Of a stretch of DNA of 19,210 nt, positions 1 to 6,806 are shown piece by piece (within the stretch, counting starts at the first letter, position 1; every line of letters starts with the position of its first letter). Origin of the DNA: Bacillota bacterium. GTDB taxonomy: Bacteria; Bacillota; Clostridia; Clostridiales; Clostridiaceae. The stretch lies in contig JAEXSY010000347.1 of NCBI GenBank assembly GCA_023440105.1, positions 1 to 19,210 on the forward strand, read 5' to 3'. The notes beneath the pieces were generated by a model. The model was not told the origin of the DNA and ran no database searches. It worked only from the letters and a program-made list of their open reading frames with translations. Both the position numbers and the translations under genes were made by a program.

Positions 1-67
1 AAGCTTAATAATTAAAGAAAAATACAAGACTTTCTGAGAGAGTGTCTAATAATGAGGAGAGGAGAAA

Positions 68-1384
68 GTGGCTCAAATAATTAGATTTATAGATGAAATT
101 GGTAAAAGGATAATGGAGTCCGGATTAAGAGAATTTAACAGAGTGTATAGGAAGGTTCGAGATAAAATAACCAGTGGGAAAATATCCAGACTAGAAAAGA
201 ATATAACTGACGATTATAGGAAAATTGGGTACTACTATATAAATGATAAAAATGATATTCTTATTGATGATATAACCTCCATAATCAGAGAATCGATCGA
301 TCTAAAAAATGAAATTACATATTTAAGAAAGCAACTTAATGAAATTAAAAAAGTTAATAGTTGCTTATATTGTGGCTATGAAGTTAAAGATAAACTTAAA
401 TTTTGTCCGTGCTGTGGATGCAAAATATCTTCCTTGAAGGATAAGAATACAAACAATGATGAAATTGATGATAGCTCAGTAGAAATTTTTACAAATAAGA
501 AGCTGATTTCCAATAAAGATAGAACACATTCAGATCATAAGATCAATGCTGCTGAGGCCAAAAAAGTAACTAGATTAAACGAACAGATTAACAAAATGTG
601 TTCCAAGTTAGATTCTTATTGTATAACCATTGGTAGAAAATATTATGATGAAGTAAACATTCCTTGTTCTATGAATATTAATTCTATAGTTAACCGCATT
701 TCTAAAAATAAGGAAAAAATCAAGAATATTAAAGAAAGGTCTATAAGAATAAAGACATTTGTTATTTGTCCAGAATGCAGTGAAGAAATATCGGAATATT
801 ATGAATACTGTCCTAATTGTGGTTGTAATATTTCATTCTTTACAAGTGAAATATTTGGAAGCAACATAATTAAGAATAAAAAATATCAAAGGGCTACTAC
901 GAGTGCAATCGCTTTTGCCTTTTTGGTTTTAGTATGTGTATTTGGAAATCTATTCTTTGGTGGAAGAAGTTACACAAAGACAATTGATATGTACTTAGAA
1001 GCATGCTATACGAATGATCAAGAGCAATTTTATGATATTCTTTCAAAAGATATTATTTCAGCGGCAGAGAAAGGCTTCCTATATATACCGTCAATGATGC
1101 CTACCTATTCATATGAGCTGGATGAACGGTTTAAAGAGGGATGGACCTATGAATATAGGATTACAGATGAAGTCAGCATTACCAAAGAGGAGCTAAAAAA
1201 GCGGACAAGAGCTTTTAGCTATAATATCAAAGAGAAATATTACAGAATAAAAGAAGCTAAAGTTTCTGTTTCTATTATTCAGAATGAGGAAGTTGTTAGG
1301 ACAAACTCTTGTGATATAACTTTAGGTAAGCAAGGAAGAGACTGGTATTTACTTTTGTGGGATTATATTGCGTATTATTATTAA
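68..1384 (+). CDS. Membrane-anchored double zinc-ribbon protein
   Basis: I do not recognise a named gene. The 438-residue product starts at GTG behind a strong GGAGAGGAG-type ribosome binding site. It has two four-cysteine zinc ribbons: C99-x2-C102 with C113-x2-C116, and C234-x2-C237 with C248-x2-C251. A single membrane segment follows at about 277-298, then about 140 residues that are probably extracytoplasmic, ending in a tyrosine- and tryptophan-rich segment like the NTF2-type tails of other such proteins. Each ribbon is preceded by a charged, probably coiled-coil stretch; residues 40-120 and 169-256 look like two diverged copies of one coiled-coil-plus-ribbon unit. The layout of cytoplasmic ribbon, one membrane helix and outer domain is that of YvbJ/TcaA-like proteins, which suggests an envelope-associated role; that role is inference. 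Nothing ties it to the operon that starts at 2735. Confidence 0.8.
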   Translation: MAQIIRFIDEIGKRIMESGLREFNRVYRKVRDKITSGKISRLEKNITDDYRKIGYYYINDKNDILIDDITSIIRESIDLKNEITYLRKQLNEIKKVNSCLYCGYEVKDKLKFCPCCGCKISSLKDKNTNNDEIDDSSVEIFTNKKLISNKDRTHSDHKINAAEAKKVTRLNEQINKMCSKLDSYCITIGRKYYDEVNIPCSMNINSIVNRISKNKEKIKNIKERSIRIKTFVICPECSEEISEYYEYCPNCGCNISFFTSEIFGSNIIKNKKYQRATTSAIAFAFLVLVCVFGNLFFGGRSYTKTIDMYLEACYTNDQEQFYDILSKDIISAAEKGFLYIPSMMPTYSYELDERFKEGWTYEYRITDEVSITKEELKKRTRAFSYNIKEKYYRIKEAKVSVSIIQNEEVVRTNSCDITLGKQGRDWYLLLWDYIAYYY

Positions 1385-1509
1385 AATTTCATAAGCTGAA
1401 AATGATTAATATACATGCTGTAACAGAGAAAGGGAAGAAACCTCAATATTATCAGATAGCTGAATATAAAAATCAGATAAAGTTAACTTTGCAGAGGAGA
1501 AAGCGTTAT

Positions 1510-2058
1510 ATGAAAAGATATATAGCATTATTAAGGGGAATCAATATTAGTGGAAAAAATAAGATTTCTATGTTTGAACTTAAAACGAATTTTGAGAAAA
1601 TAGGATTTTATAATGTTGCTACCTATCTAAATAGCGGCAATGTTATATTTTCAGGGGATGAAGAATATGAAAGTAATATTTCTGATAAGATTGAAAAGAT
1701 GATTAAAGATAAGTTCAATTTGGAAATACCGGTGTTTGTTGCAGATATTGATTATATAAATAATATTCTAAGAAACGCTCCTGACTGGTGGGGCACGGAT
1801 GATAAAGAGATTTATGATAATTTGATTTTTGTAATGCCACCTGCAACAGCAGAAGTGATATTTAAGAAAATAGGTGAACCAACGGAAAATCTGGAGAATA
1901 TCAATGTCTATAAGAATGTTATTTTCTGGTCATTTAACAGAAAGTGTTATTCTAAGGCAAACTGGTGGAAGAAAACAGCAAGCGCAGGGATTGGAGATAT
2001 GCTAACAATTAGAACGGCAAATACTATTAAAAAGGTTGCAGAGTTATGTGGCAAATAG
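1510..2058 (+). CDS. DUF1697 family protein
   Basis: The 182-residue product opens with M-K-R-Y-I-A-L-L-R-G-I-N, then an N-terminal alpha/beta domain containing Y-L-N-S-G-N-V. This opening is characteristic of DUF1697, whose members are about 180 residues long. The frame is open back to 1357, but the ATG at 1510 is preferred: AGAGGAGAA lies 8-9 bases upstream and the family signature begins at this methionine. The C-terminal part has the conserved W-W-K-K-T-A-S sequence followed by an N-T-I-K-K tail. DUF1697 proteins are small, cytoplasmic and of unknown biochemical function. The gene follows the zinc-ribbon gene by about 125 bp on the same strand and may be cotranscribed with it. Confidence 0.9.
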   Translation: MKRYIALLRGINISGKNKISMFELKTNFEKIGFYNVATYLNSGNVIFSGDEEYESNISDKIEKMIKDKFNLEIPVFVADIDYINNILRNAPDWWGTDDKEIYDNLIFVMPPATAEVIFKKIGEPTENLENINVYKNVIFWSFNRKCYSKANWWKKTASAGIGDMLTIRTANTIKKVAELCGK

Positions 2059-2069
2059 TGCATTTAGCT

Positions 2070-2097
2070 ATTTTTCTGCCAAGGCAGATTGAAAAAT
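2070..2097 (+). other. Short hairpin after the DUF1697 gene
   Basis: ATTTTTC and GAAAAAT flank a CTGCC-AA-GGCAG core, with three unpaired bases on the right side. It lies 12 bases after the DUF1697 stop codon. A T-run follows the stem only weakly if at all, so it may be a weak terminator or an mRNA 3'-end stabiliser. Confidence 0.35.
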
Positions 2098-2110
2098 GGG
2101 AGTGTAATAA

Positions 2111-2245
2111 GTAAAGCCATTGTTTTCTCACTCATTACCTTTTGATAATGACCTAGTATATAAATCCTCTGTTCGTGATGATGAAGGAGGCACAACTGCT
2201 AGTCTGATTTTAAATACATCACTATCTCAAGGAATAACTGAGTAA
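2111..2245 (+). pseudogene. Possible decayed coding fragment
   Basis: This frame is open for about 44 codons before TAA and reads with a protein-like composition (for example R-D-D-E-G-G-T-T-A-S-L-I-L-N). It has no start codon or ribosome binding site, and a stop lies immediately upstream. A second frame opens at 2238 and runs into the ORF at 2295, so the two together could be remnants of one frameshifted gene. I recognise no family. Chance open reading is a real alternative. Confidence 0.2.
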
Positions 2246-2294
2246 TCATTATTCCGATACTGAGTATCCTGCCGCAAGGGAGGGTGATAAAGCT

Positions 2295-2462
2295 ATGCTA
2301 GAGGTTAAGCTATTGGATAGTGCAAGTATAGAAGCTTTAAAAGAAGAGGGGATTTATAAAGATGATGGTTGCTATTATTTTGTTTACATTATAAGACACG
2401 CAATATCGTCACCATTCTTCAGTCCACAAGAGAGCTTAAGAATGGTGACGATATTTTTTTAA
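2295..2462 (+). CDS. Possible 55-residue protein or gene remnant
   Basis: The ATG is preceded by GGAGGGTGAT, a near-consensus Shine-Dalgarno sequence with good spacing. The first 33 residues look like ordinary protein (M-L-E-V-K-L-L-D-S-A-S-I-E-A-L-K-E-E-G), but the last 20 codons are read through the perfect terminator hairpin at 2402-2455. This suggests a truncated gene whose end has been replaced, or a leader-type small ORF. The frame is also open upstream to 2238 without a start. No homologue is recognised. Confidence 0.3.
   Translation: MLEVKLLDSASIEALKEEGIYKDDGCYYFVYIIRHAISSPFFSPQESLRMVTIFF
2402..2460 (+). terminator. Rho-independent terminator, 18-bp perfect stem
   Basis: The arm at 2402-2419 is exactly complementary to 2438-2455, with an 18-base loop, and is followed by a run of T reaching 2460. 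It separates the zinc-ribbon/DUF1697 region from the Hxs operon, insulating the latter from upstream transcription. In the reverse orientation the run of A on the left is too short for a good U-tract. Confidence 0.85.
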
Positions 2463-2622
2463 TACAGAGAATCATACACTGACTAATGACGAAAAGTTAA
2501 TTCTAACAATAGTGGTTTCATTTGCACAGAATGAGTAAAAGTAAATAAGTTTAATATGGTTATCTAATAATTCTAAATTGTGATTCACATTATCAACTCC
2601 TACACTTGTAAGTAAAATATAA

Positions 2623-2651
2623 TTGTCGTAATATAGTATTATATGTATAAA
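2623..2651 (+). promoter_or_regulatory. Candidate sigma-A promoter of the Hxs operon
   Basis: TTGTCG at 2623-2628 and TATAAA at 2646-2651 are separated by 17 bp. A start near 2658 would give an approximately 75-base leader before the first gene. An overlapping alternative is TTGTAA (2606-2611) with TAATAT (2629-2634), also 17 bp apart. Between the terminator at 2460 and this promoter I see only AT-rich sequence. Confidence 0.5.
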
Positions 2652-2734
2652 ATTTGAACTTGGGTATAAATAGATGTGTGAGTAATCAGCGCTCTTGCTT
2701 AAGTGTCAATATTAAAGTCATAGGAGATTTCAAG

Positions 2735-3106
2735 ATGAAACAAATGAAATTCTGTAAAGAGCTTTATCCAAAGATTGCTTTGATAAAAGCTGCTTATAAT
2801 TATACTGATGTAGCATATGTGCATCTCGATGCAGATGATGCTTACTACTTTGTTTCCGTTGAAGAGAAGCAGCCTGGGAAAGAGGTAAATGAGAAGGACT
2901 TCATTAACGAAATGTTAGCTCAAAGTGTTCGTCATGAGGTTTATCAACAGACAAAAAATATTAGAGAGTTATTATTGGCTCGTGCTATGGCCACCAGTGT
3001 AATTGTTGATAAAGATATAGTGGAAGATGATGATGGTAAAAGTTCTTTTACCGAGGATGAAATCTTAAAGGATTGGTTTGCTTTAAATGAAGAAAATACA
3101 AATTAA
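2735..3106 (+). CDS. hxsD: His-Xaa-Ser system protein HxsD
   Basis: The 123-residue product is a small soluble protein of the HxsD type. It has an N-terminal segment of the form x-Y-P-K-I-A-L-I-K-A-A-Y-N-Y-T-D, a short strand region, and then the family's conserved helix: F-I-N-E-M-L-A-Q-S-V-R-H-E-V, followed by a T-x2-I-R-E-L-L-L-A-R-A segment. The acidic tail after about residue 90 is longer than I expect for HxsD. The ATG at 2735 follows TAGGAGAT by seven bases; the open frame upstream to a TTG at 2654 overlaps the candidate promoter and is rejected. HxsD accompanies the two radical SAM proteins HxsB and HxsC in Hxs systems and may act as a scaffold or peptide chaperone, though its biochemistry is not established. 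It is the first gene of the operon. Confidence 0.8.
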   Translation: MKQMKFCKELYPKIALIKAAYNYTDVAYVHLDADDAYYFVSVEEKQPGKEVNEKDFINEMLAQSVRHEVYQQTKNIRELLLARAMATSVIVDKDIVEDDDGKSSFTEDEILKDWFALNEENTN

Positions 3107-3287
3107 TAGGTCGATATACTCAGATGAGACTATAAAAGAAACGATGAAAATCTACCAACACCTGGCTAGAACAACTGTTAAATTTAAAGAGAAATATGCC
3201 ATAGTTACTTTTTGGAAATGCAGATATGACGAGGAACAAACAATAAAAGAATTCGAAAACTACATGATTGGAATCGAGAATTCATAA
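3087..3287 (+). CDS. Second, short HxsD-like protein
   Basis: The 66-residue product overlaps the end of hxsD by 20 bases, with its ATG inside the last codons of hxsD. It reads I-N-R-S-I-Y-S-D-E-T-I-K-E-T-M, then two short strand-like segments (T-V-K-F-K-E-K-Y-A-I-V-T-F-W), and ends F-E-N-Y-M-I-G-I-E-N-S. The opening matches the way HxsD proteins usually start (I-Y-S-x2-x-I-K), and the F-E-N-Y end sits where the HxsD N-D-Y helix should begin, so it resembles an HxsD that stops before its last helix. It could be a duplicated partner or a split-off half of an HxsD. The start is inferred from overlap and coupling; there is no strong separate ribosome binding site. Confidence 0.6.
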   Translation: MKKIQINRSIYSDETIKETMKIYQHLARTTVKFKEKYAIVTFWKCRYDEEQTIKEFENYMIGIENS

Positions 3288-3288
3288 A

Positions 3289-4314
3289 ATGAATATTTTA
3301 GAAACTACAAGTTTGCTTTTAATCATTTATTTATGCTTTTTGTGTACAAAGAGCGATTTAAGTATCGGTATCATACATAATAAAATACTTGCCATATTTA
3401 CTATATTTGCCATTGCTATAGATTTAGTTTATTATGGATATTTTGTACGAGATTTGTTTTTTGAATTTTTGCTTAATCTTACTGTGGTCATAGTAATCAG
3501 CTTGTATCTATTTTACTCACACTCCTTTGCAGGTGGTGATTGTAAACTAATAATTGTGTTGGCAATGTTGTTTCCAGCAAGATATTATCTTGTATATGGC
3601 AACAGCAATGTTACTCTTTTCTTTGCTATTGGTTTTGCAATTTTTGCAGGTTATTGTTATTTACTTATCAGTTCAATTTGGGCTATTATTTCAAAAAAAG
3701 TAACGATAACGTATAACTATCTGAAAGGTTATGTGTTGAGTTTTCTGAAATCATATATTGCTGCCATTCTTTACATTTCTCTTATAAATATTATATTTGA
3801 AATCTGTGGAAGATTTGGCTTAAATGTGAATGTTTGGGTAGCAAGAATTTTTTCCTTGTCAGTTGCGTGGTGTGTTGGTAGGTTTCCGGTTTTCAAAAAG
3901 AAAGTTCTTTTGCTACCAACTCTTGTTGCTGTAGTTGGACTTTCATTGCTTGTGAAAAGAGTTCCTGTTTCATTAAATTCTGGAAGCTATACGTTAGTAT
4001 TGGTACTTTTATTCTGTCAGATGACAATTAAAAGAAGCATATATGAGAGGGTAGCCGTAGATCAGTTAAAAAAAGGAATGATACTATCTACAGTTTCCAG
4101 CATCTTAATGCAGACTTCGATAACCAAAGGATTACCTGGTGTATCAACTGAAGATTTAAAAAGTCGCCTTACTCTTAATGAAATAGAGAGCATCAAAATA
4201 TGGGCGAAAGCAACACACACGGAAAGTTTAATAATAGTGAAGAAAATCCCATTTGCAATTTTTATTACAATTGGATTTATAAGCTATTATGTTTTAGGGA
4301 GTGTTTCGGTATGA
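3289..4314 (+). CDS. A24 family prepilin-peptidase-like membrane protease
   Basis: The 341-residue polytopic membrane protein has the two-aspartate layout of A24 (type IV prepilin/preflagellin) peptidases. D23 lies in K-S-D-L-S-I-G-I-I-H-N-K, corresponding to the first catalytic Asp of the usual D-x-R-x5-I-P-N motif. D84 lies in S-F-A-G-G-D-C-K-L, the G-x-G-D motif with Ala in place of the first Gly. About four hydrophobic segments follow. A soluble part at about 245-325 leads into I-P-F-A-I-F-I-T-I-G-F and a last helix, like the C-terminal domain of archaeal A24 enzymes. Such enzymes cut class III signal peptides on the cytoplasmic side of the membrane. The ATG at 3289 lies one base after the preceding stop; an in-frame ATG at 3268 is the alternative. 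The stop overlaps the next start (ATGA). The likely substrate is the HxsA precursor at 8161. Confidence 0.78.
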   Translation: MNILETTSLLLIIYLCFLCTKSDLSIGIIHNKILAIFTIFAIAIDLVYYGYFVRDLFFEFLLNLTVVIVISLYLFYSHSFAGGDCKLIIVLAMLFPARYYLVYGNSNVTLFFAIGFAIFAGYCYLLISSIWAIISKKVTITYNYLKGYVLSFLKSYIAAILYISLINIIFEICGRFGLNVNVWVARIFSLSVAWCVGRFPVFKKKVLLLPTLVAVVGLSLLVKRVPVSLNSGSYTLVLVLLFCQMTIKRSIYERVAVDQLKKGMILSTVSSILMQTSITKGLPGVSTEDLKSRLTLNEIESIKIWAKATHTESLIIVKKIPFAIFITIGFISYYVLGSVSV

Positions 4315-5417
4315 GTATAAGGCTTGAAAAATATAAACAGGGTTATAGGATTGCATCATTGGCACATGAAGAGTGTGTTAAGGCAGACCTTCTTGAAAGT
4401 GGGCTATCAGTTATTTATGTGGATAATGAAAAAATACTATTGCTTCCAGAAGGAACAGTATTATCGAATAACACTTTACATTTATCTAAAATTAAGCAGT
4501 ACAATAATTACGATGTTTTAGAAATATGGGAAAATGGAGTTATAGTTCGCAGGTACAATGATAAATCGGACGATAATTACTTTTTCATCACAGGTGGATG
4601 CAATTCTAATTGCATAATGTGTCCGTCTCCAGAGGTATCGAGAAGGGATGCAGCAGAAACAGATATTTCAGACTTGATGTTACTGGCAAAACATATTCCT
4701 TCTGATACTCCTCATTTAACTATTACGGGCGGTGAACCCTTTTTGATTGGAGAAAAGATTTTTCCTTTTATTCAATTCTTAAAGGATAGATTTGTAGATA
4801 CAGAATTCTTGTTTTTAACCAATGGACGTATATTTGCAGTGGAAAAATATGTCCAGTTGTTTAAGAAAAGTGCTCCAAGTAACTCTATTGTAGCTATTCC
4901 AGTGCATGGTTCATGTGACAGGATACATGATTCAATAACTCGTTCAAACGGCAGTTTTGCACAAACTAAATTAGGAATCAAGCGATTGATAAAGAATAAT
5001 ATAAGGGTTGAAATTAGATTGGTGGTAAACAAACTTAACATCAATGACTTTGATAATATTGCTAGACTGATTAAAGAAGAATTCCCAGGTATTGAATATG
5101 TTAGTATAATTGCAATGGAAATAACAGGAAATGCAAGAATGAATATGGAACAAGTTTGGGTTCCTTATAGAGAAGCATTTTCTTCAATTTCTAAATCTAT
5201 AAGGATAATGGTGCAAAATGGGGTTGATGTAAAACTATACAATTTTCCAATATGTACTGTTGAAAGTTCGTTTTGGACACTATGTGAAAAAAGCATTTCT
5301 TCAAACAAAGTAAGATATGCTGAAATTTGTGAGATGTGCAAGTATAAGAAAGCTTGTGGCGGAGTATTTGCGGGTACATTTCAATTAGAAAGGGATGAAT
5401 TAAAGGCAATACTATGA
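4311..5417 (+). CDS. hxsC: Radical SAM protein HxsC
   Basis: The 368-residue product carries the radical SAM 4Fe-4S signature C97-x3-C101-x2-C104 and the G-G-E-P SAM-binding motif at 140-143. It ends with a short cysteine cluster (C340, C343, C349) that could bind an extra cluster. An N-terminal domain of about 90 residues precedes the barrel. This layout, together with a second radical SAM gene directly downstream and an HxsD protein upstream, fits HxsC of the His-Xaa-Ser system. Its role is presumably reductive SAM cleavage to start modification of the His-Xaa-Ser peptide; the chemistry is not known. The ATG at 4311 overlaps the previous stop as ATGA and is preferred over the open frame back to 4200. 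The stop overlaps the hxsB start in the same way, so synthesis of the pair is likely coupled. Confidence 0.85.
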   Translation: MSIRLEKYKQGYRIASLAHEECVKADLLESGLSVIYVDNEKILLLPEGTVLSNNTLHLSKIKQYNNYDVLEIWENGVIVRRYNDKSDDNYFFITGGCNSNCIMCPSPEVSRRDAAETDISDLMLLAKHIPSDTPHLTITGGEPFLIGEKIFPFIQFLKDRFVDTEFLFLTNGRIFAVEKYVQLFKKSAPSNSIVAIPVHGSCDRIHDSITRSNGSFAQTKLGIKRLIKNNIRVEIRLVVNKLNINDFDNIARLIKEEFPGIEYVSIIAMEITGNARMNMEQVWVPYREAFSSISKSIRIMVQNGVDVKLYNFPICTVESSFWTLCEKSISSNKVRYAEICEMCKYKKACGGVFAGTFQLERDELKAIL

Positions 5418-6805
5418 GACTGAATTACTTTAATTTTAAAGCATTTGAAGATAAGATTCTTTTGACCAACGATTTTGGCAGTCATGCTTTTGTCTCTGCC
5501 GATGAATTCAAAAATGTTATTAAAAAAGATATTGATCTGGACTCGGATTTAGGACGTCAATTACTGGAAAAGAATATGATTTACGATGATACGAAGCTAG
5601 AGTATTCATCATTCTTAAAGCATGATATGCGACGAATTAAGAGCCATGTGAATATCGCTACATCTCTGCATATTTTTGTTGTTACTACAGCATGTAATAT
5701 GAGCTGCATTTACTGTCAAGCCAATAACGGAGAACATTGTTCGTCGCTGTATATGAGTAAAGAGATGGCAGAGAAAGCGGTTGATATTTCCTTACAATCC
5801 CCTGCCCGTTTTCTGAGTTTTGAATTTCAAGGTGGGGAGCCGCTGTTAAATTTTGATATTATTAAGCATATTGTTTTATACGCAGAAGCTCACAAAGGAA
5901 ACCATGAAATAGCTTACAACGTAGTAACCAATCTGACCCTCATAACTGATGAAATATTGGAATTTTTAAATGAATACAACTTTGGCATTTCAACTTCAAT
6001 AGATGGACCGGAGTTTATTCATAACGGTAATAGACCATTTCGTGATGGAAAAGGTACTTATGATAAAGTCCTACAATCTATAAAAAGAATCCGTGAAAAA
6101 GGGCTGCGGGTTGGAGCTATACAAACGACTACACGTGCTGCATTGCAATACCCTAAAGAGATTGTACGTGAATATAGTGATTTGGGCTTTGATAGCATGT
6201 TTTTAAGACCCTTAACTCCGTTGGGAAAAGCAACTGTAAATTGGGATGAGATAGGCTACACTCCTGAGGAGTTCATTTCGTTTTATACGAAAGCATTAGA
6301 GGAATTGATTATAATAAATAAGAATGAACGTTTCCTAAAAGAAGATCATGCTTCAATTTTGTTAAGTAGAATTGAGGGGAAATTTGTAAACTACATGGAA
6401 CTTAGATCTCCATGTGGTGCAAGTATCGGGCAACTTGCCTATTATGCCGATGGAGATATTTTTACTTGTGATGAAGGACGTATGCTGCATGAAATGGGCG
6501 ATCATACCTTCCGTTTAGGTAATGTGTTTACCAGTAACTATTCAGACATAATAAACAATGGAGTATGCAAGACTGTTTGTGCATCAAGTATTTTAGAAAC
6601 GATTCCTACTTGTTGCGACTGCGTTTACCAGCCATATTGCGGTACGTGCCCAGTTGTAAATTATGCAAAGAGTCAGGATATTATGGAAAAAGAACCAAGA
6701 GGATATAGATGCAAAATATATTCTGGTATGCTGGATTATTTATTTAAGCAAATCTTAGAGGATAATAAGGATACCTTAGATATACTAAAATCATGGAGTA
6801 ACTAA
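5414..6805 (+). CDS. hxsB: Radical SAM/SPASM protein HxsB
   Basis: The 463-residue product has the signature C94-x3-C98-x2-C101 and G-G-E-P at 140-143. Its C-terminal SPASM region contains repeated cysteines: C-G-A-S near the start, F-T-C-D-E-G, then C-K-T-V-C, C-C-D-C and Y-C-G-T-C-P. These normally ligate auxiliary 4Fe-4S clusters in peptide-modifying enzymes. It is paired with hxsC through an ATGA overlap, which is the arrangement expected for HxsB/HxsC. The first 85 residues, rich in charged and hydrophobic residues, may bind the peptide or HxsD. Predicted role: cytoplasmic maturation of the HxsA His-Xaa-Ser tract, with the actual modification unknown. The next gene begins one base after the stop. 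Confidence 0.88.
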   Translation: MRLNYFNFKAFEDKILLTNDFGSHAFVSADEFKNVIKKDIDLDSDLGRQLLEKNMIYDDTKLEYSSFLKHDMRRIKSHVNIATSLHIFVVTTACNMSCIYCQANNGEHCSSLYMSKEMAEKAVDISLQSPARFLSFEFQGGEPLLNFDIIKHIVLYAEAHKGNHEIAYNVVTNLTLITDEILEFLNEYNFGISTSIDGPEFIHNGNRPFRDGKGTYDKVLQSIKRIREKGLRVGAIQTTTRAALQYPKEIVREYSDLGFDSMFLRPLTPLGKATVNWDEIGYTPEEFISFYTKALEELIIINKNERFLKEDHASILLSRIEGKFVNYMELRSPCGASIGQLAYYADGDIFTCDEGRMLHEMGDHTFRLGNVFTSNYSDIINNGVCKTVCASSILETIPTCCDCVYQPYCGTCPVVNYAKSQDIMEKEPRGYRCKIYSGMLDYLFKQILEDNKDTLDILKSWSN

Positions 6806-6806
6806 T

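Noticed and set aside
2654..2734. Upstream TTG start for hxsD
   Set aside because: It overlaps the candidate -10 region and lacks a ribosome binding site, while ATG 2735 has TAGGAGAT and begins at the family similarity.
4200..4310. Upstream ATG start for hxsC within the A24 peptidase gene
   Set aside because: It would read 37 residues out of frame through the peptidase C-terminus; the ATGA overlap at 4311 is the normal coupled start.
4311..6805. A lasso, sactipeptide or thiopeptide bacteriocin cluster
   Set aside because: The radical SAM pair with HxsD and the His-Xaa-Ser precursor fits the Hxs system better; there is no RiPP precursor of those classes, no ABC exporter and no immunity gene.
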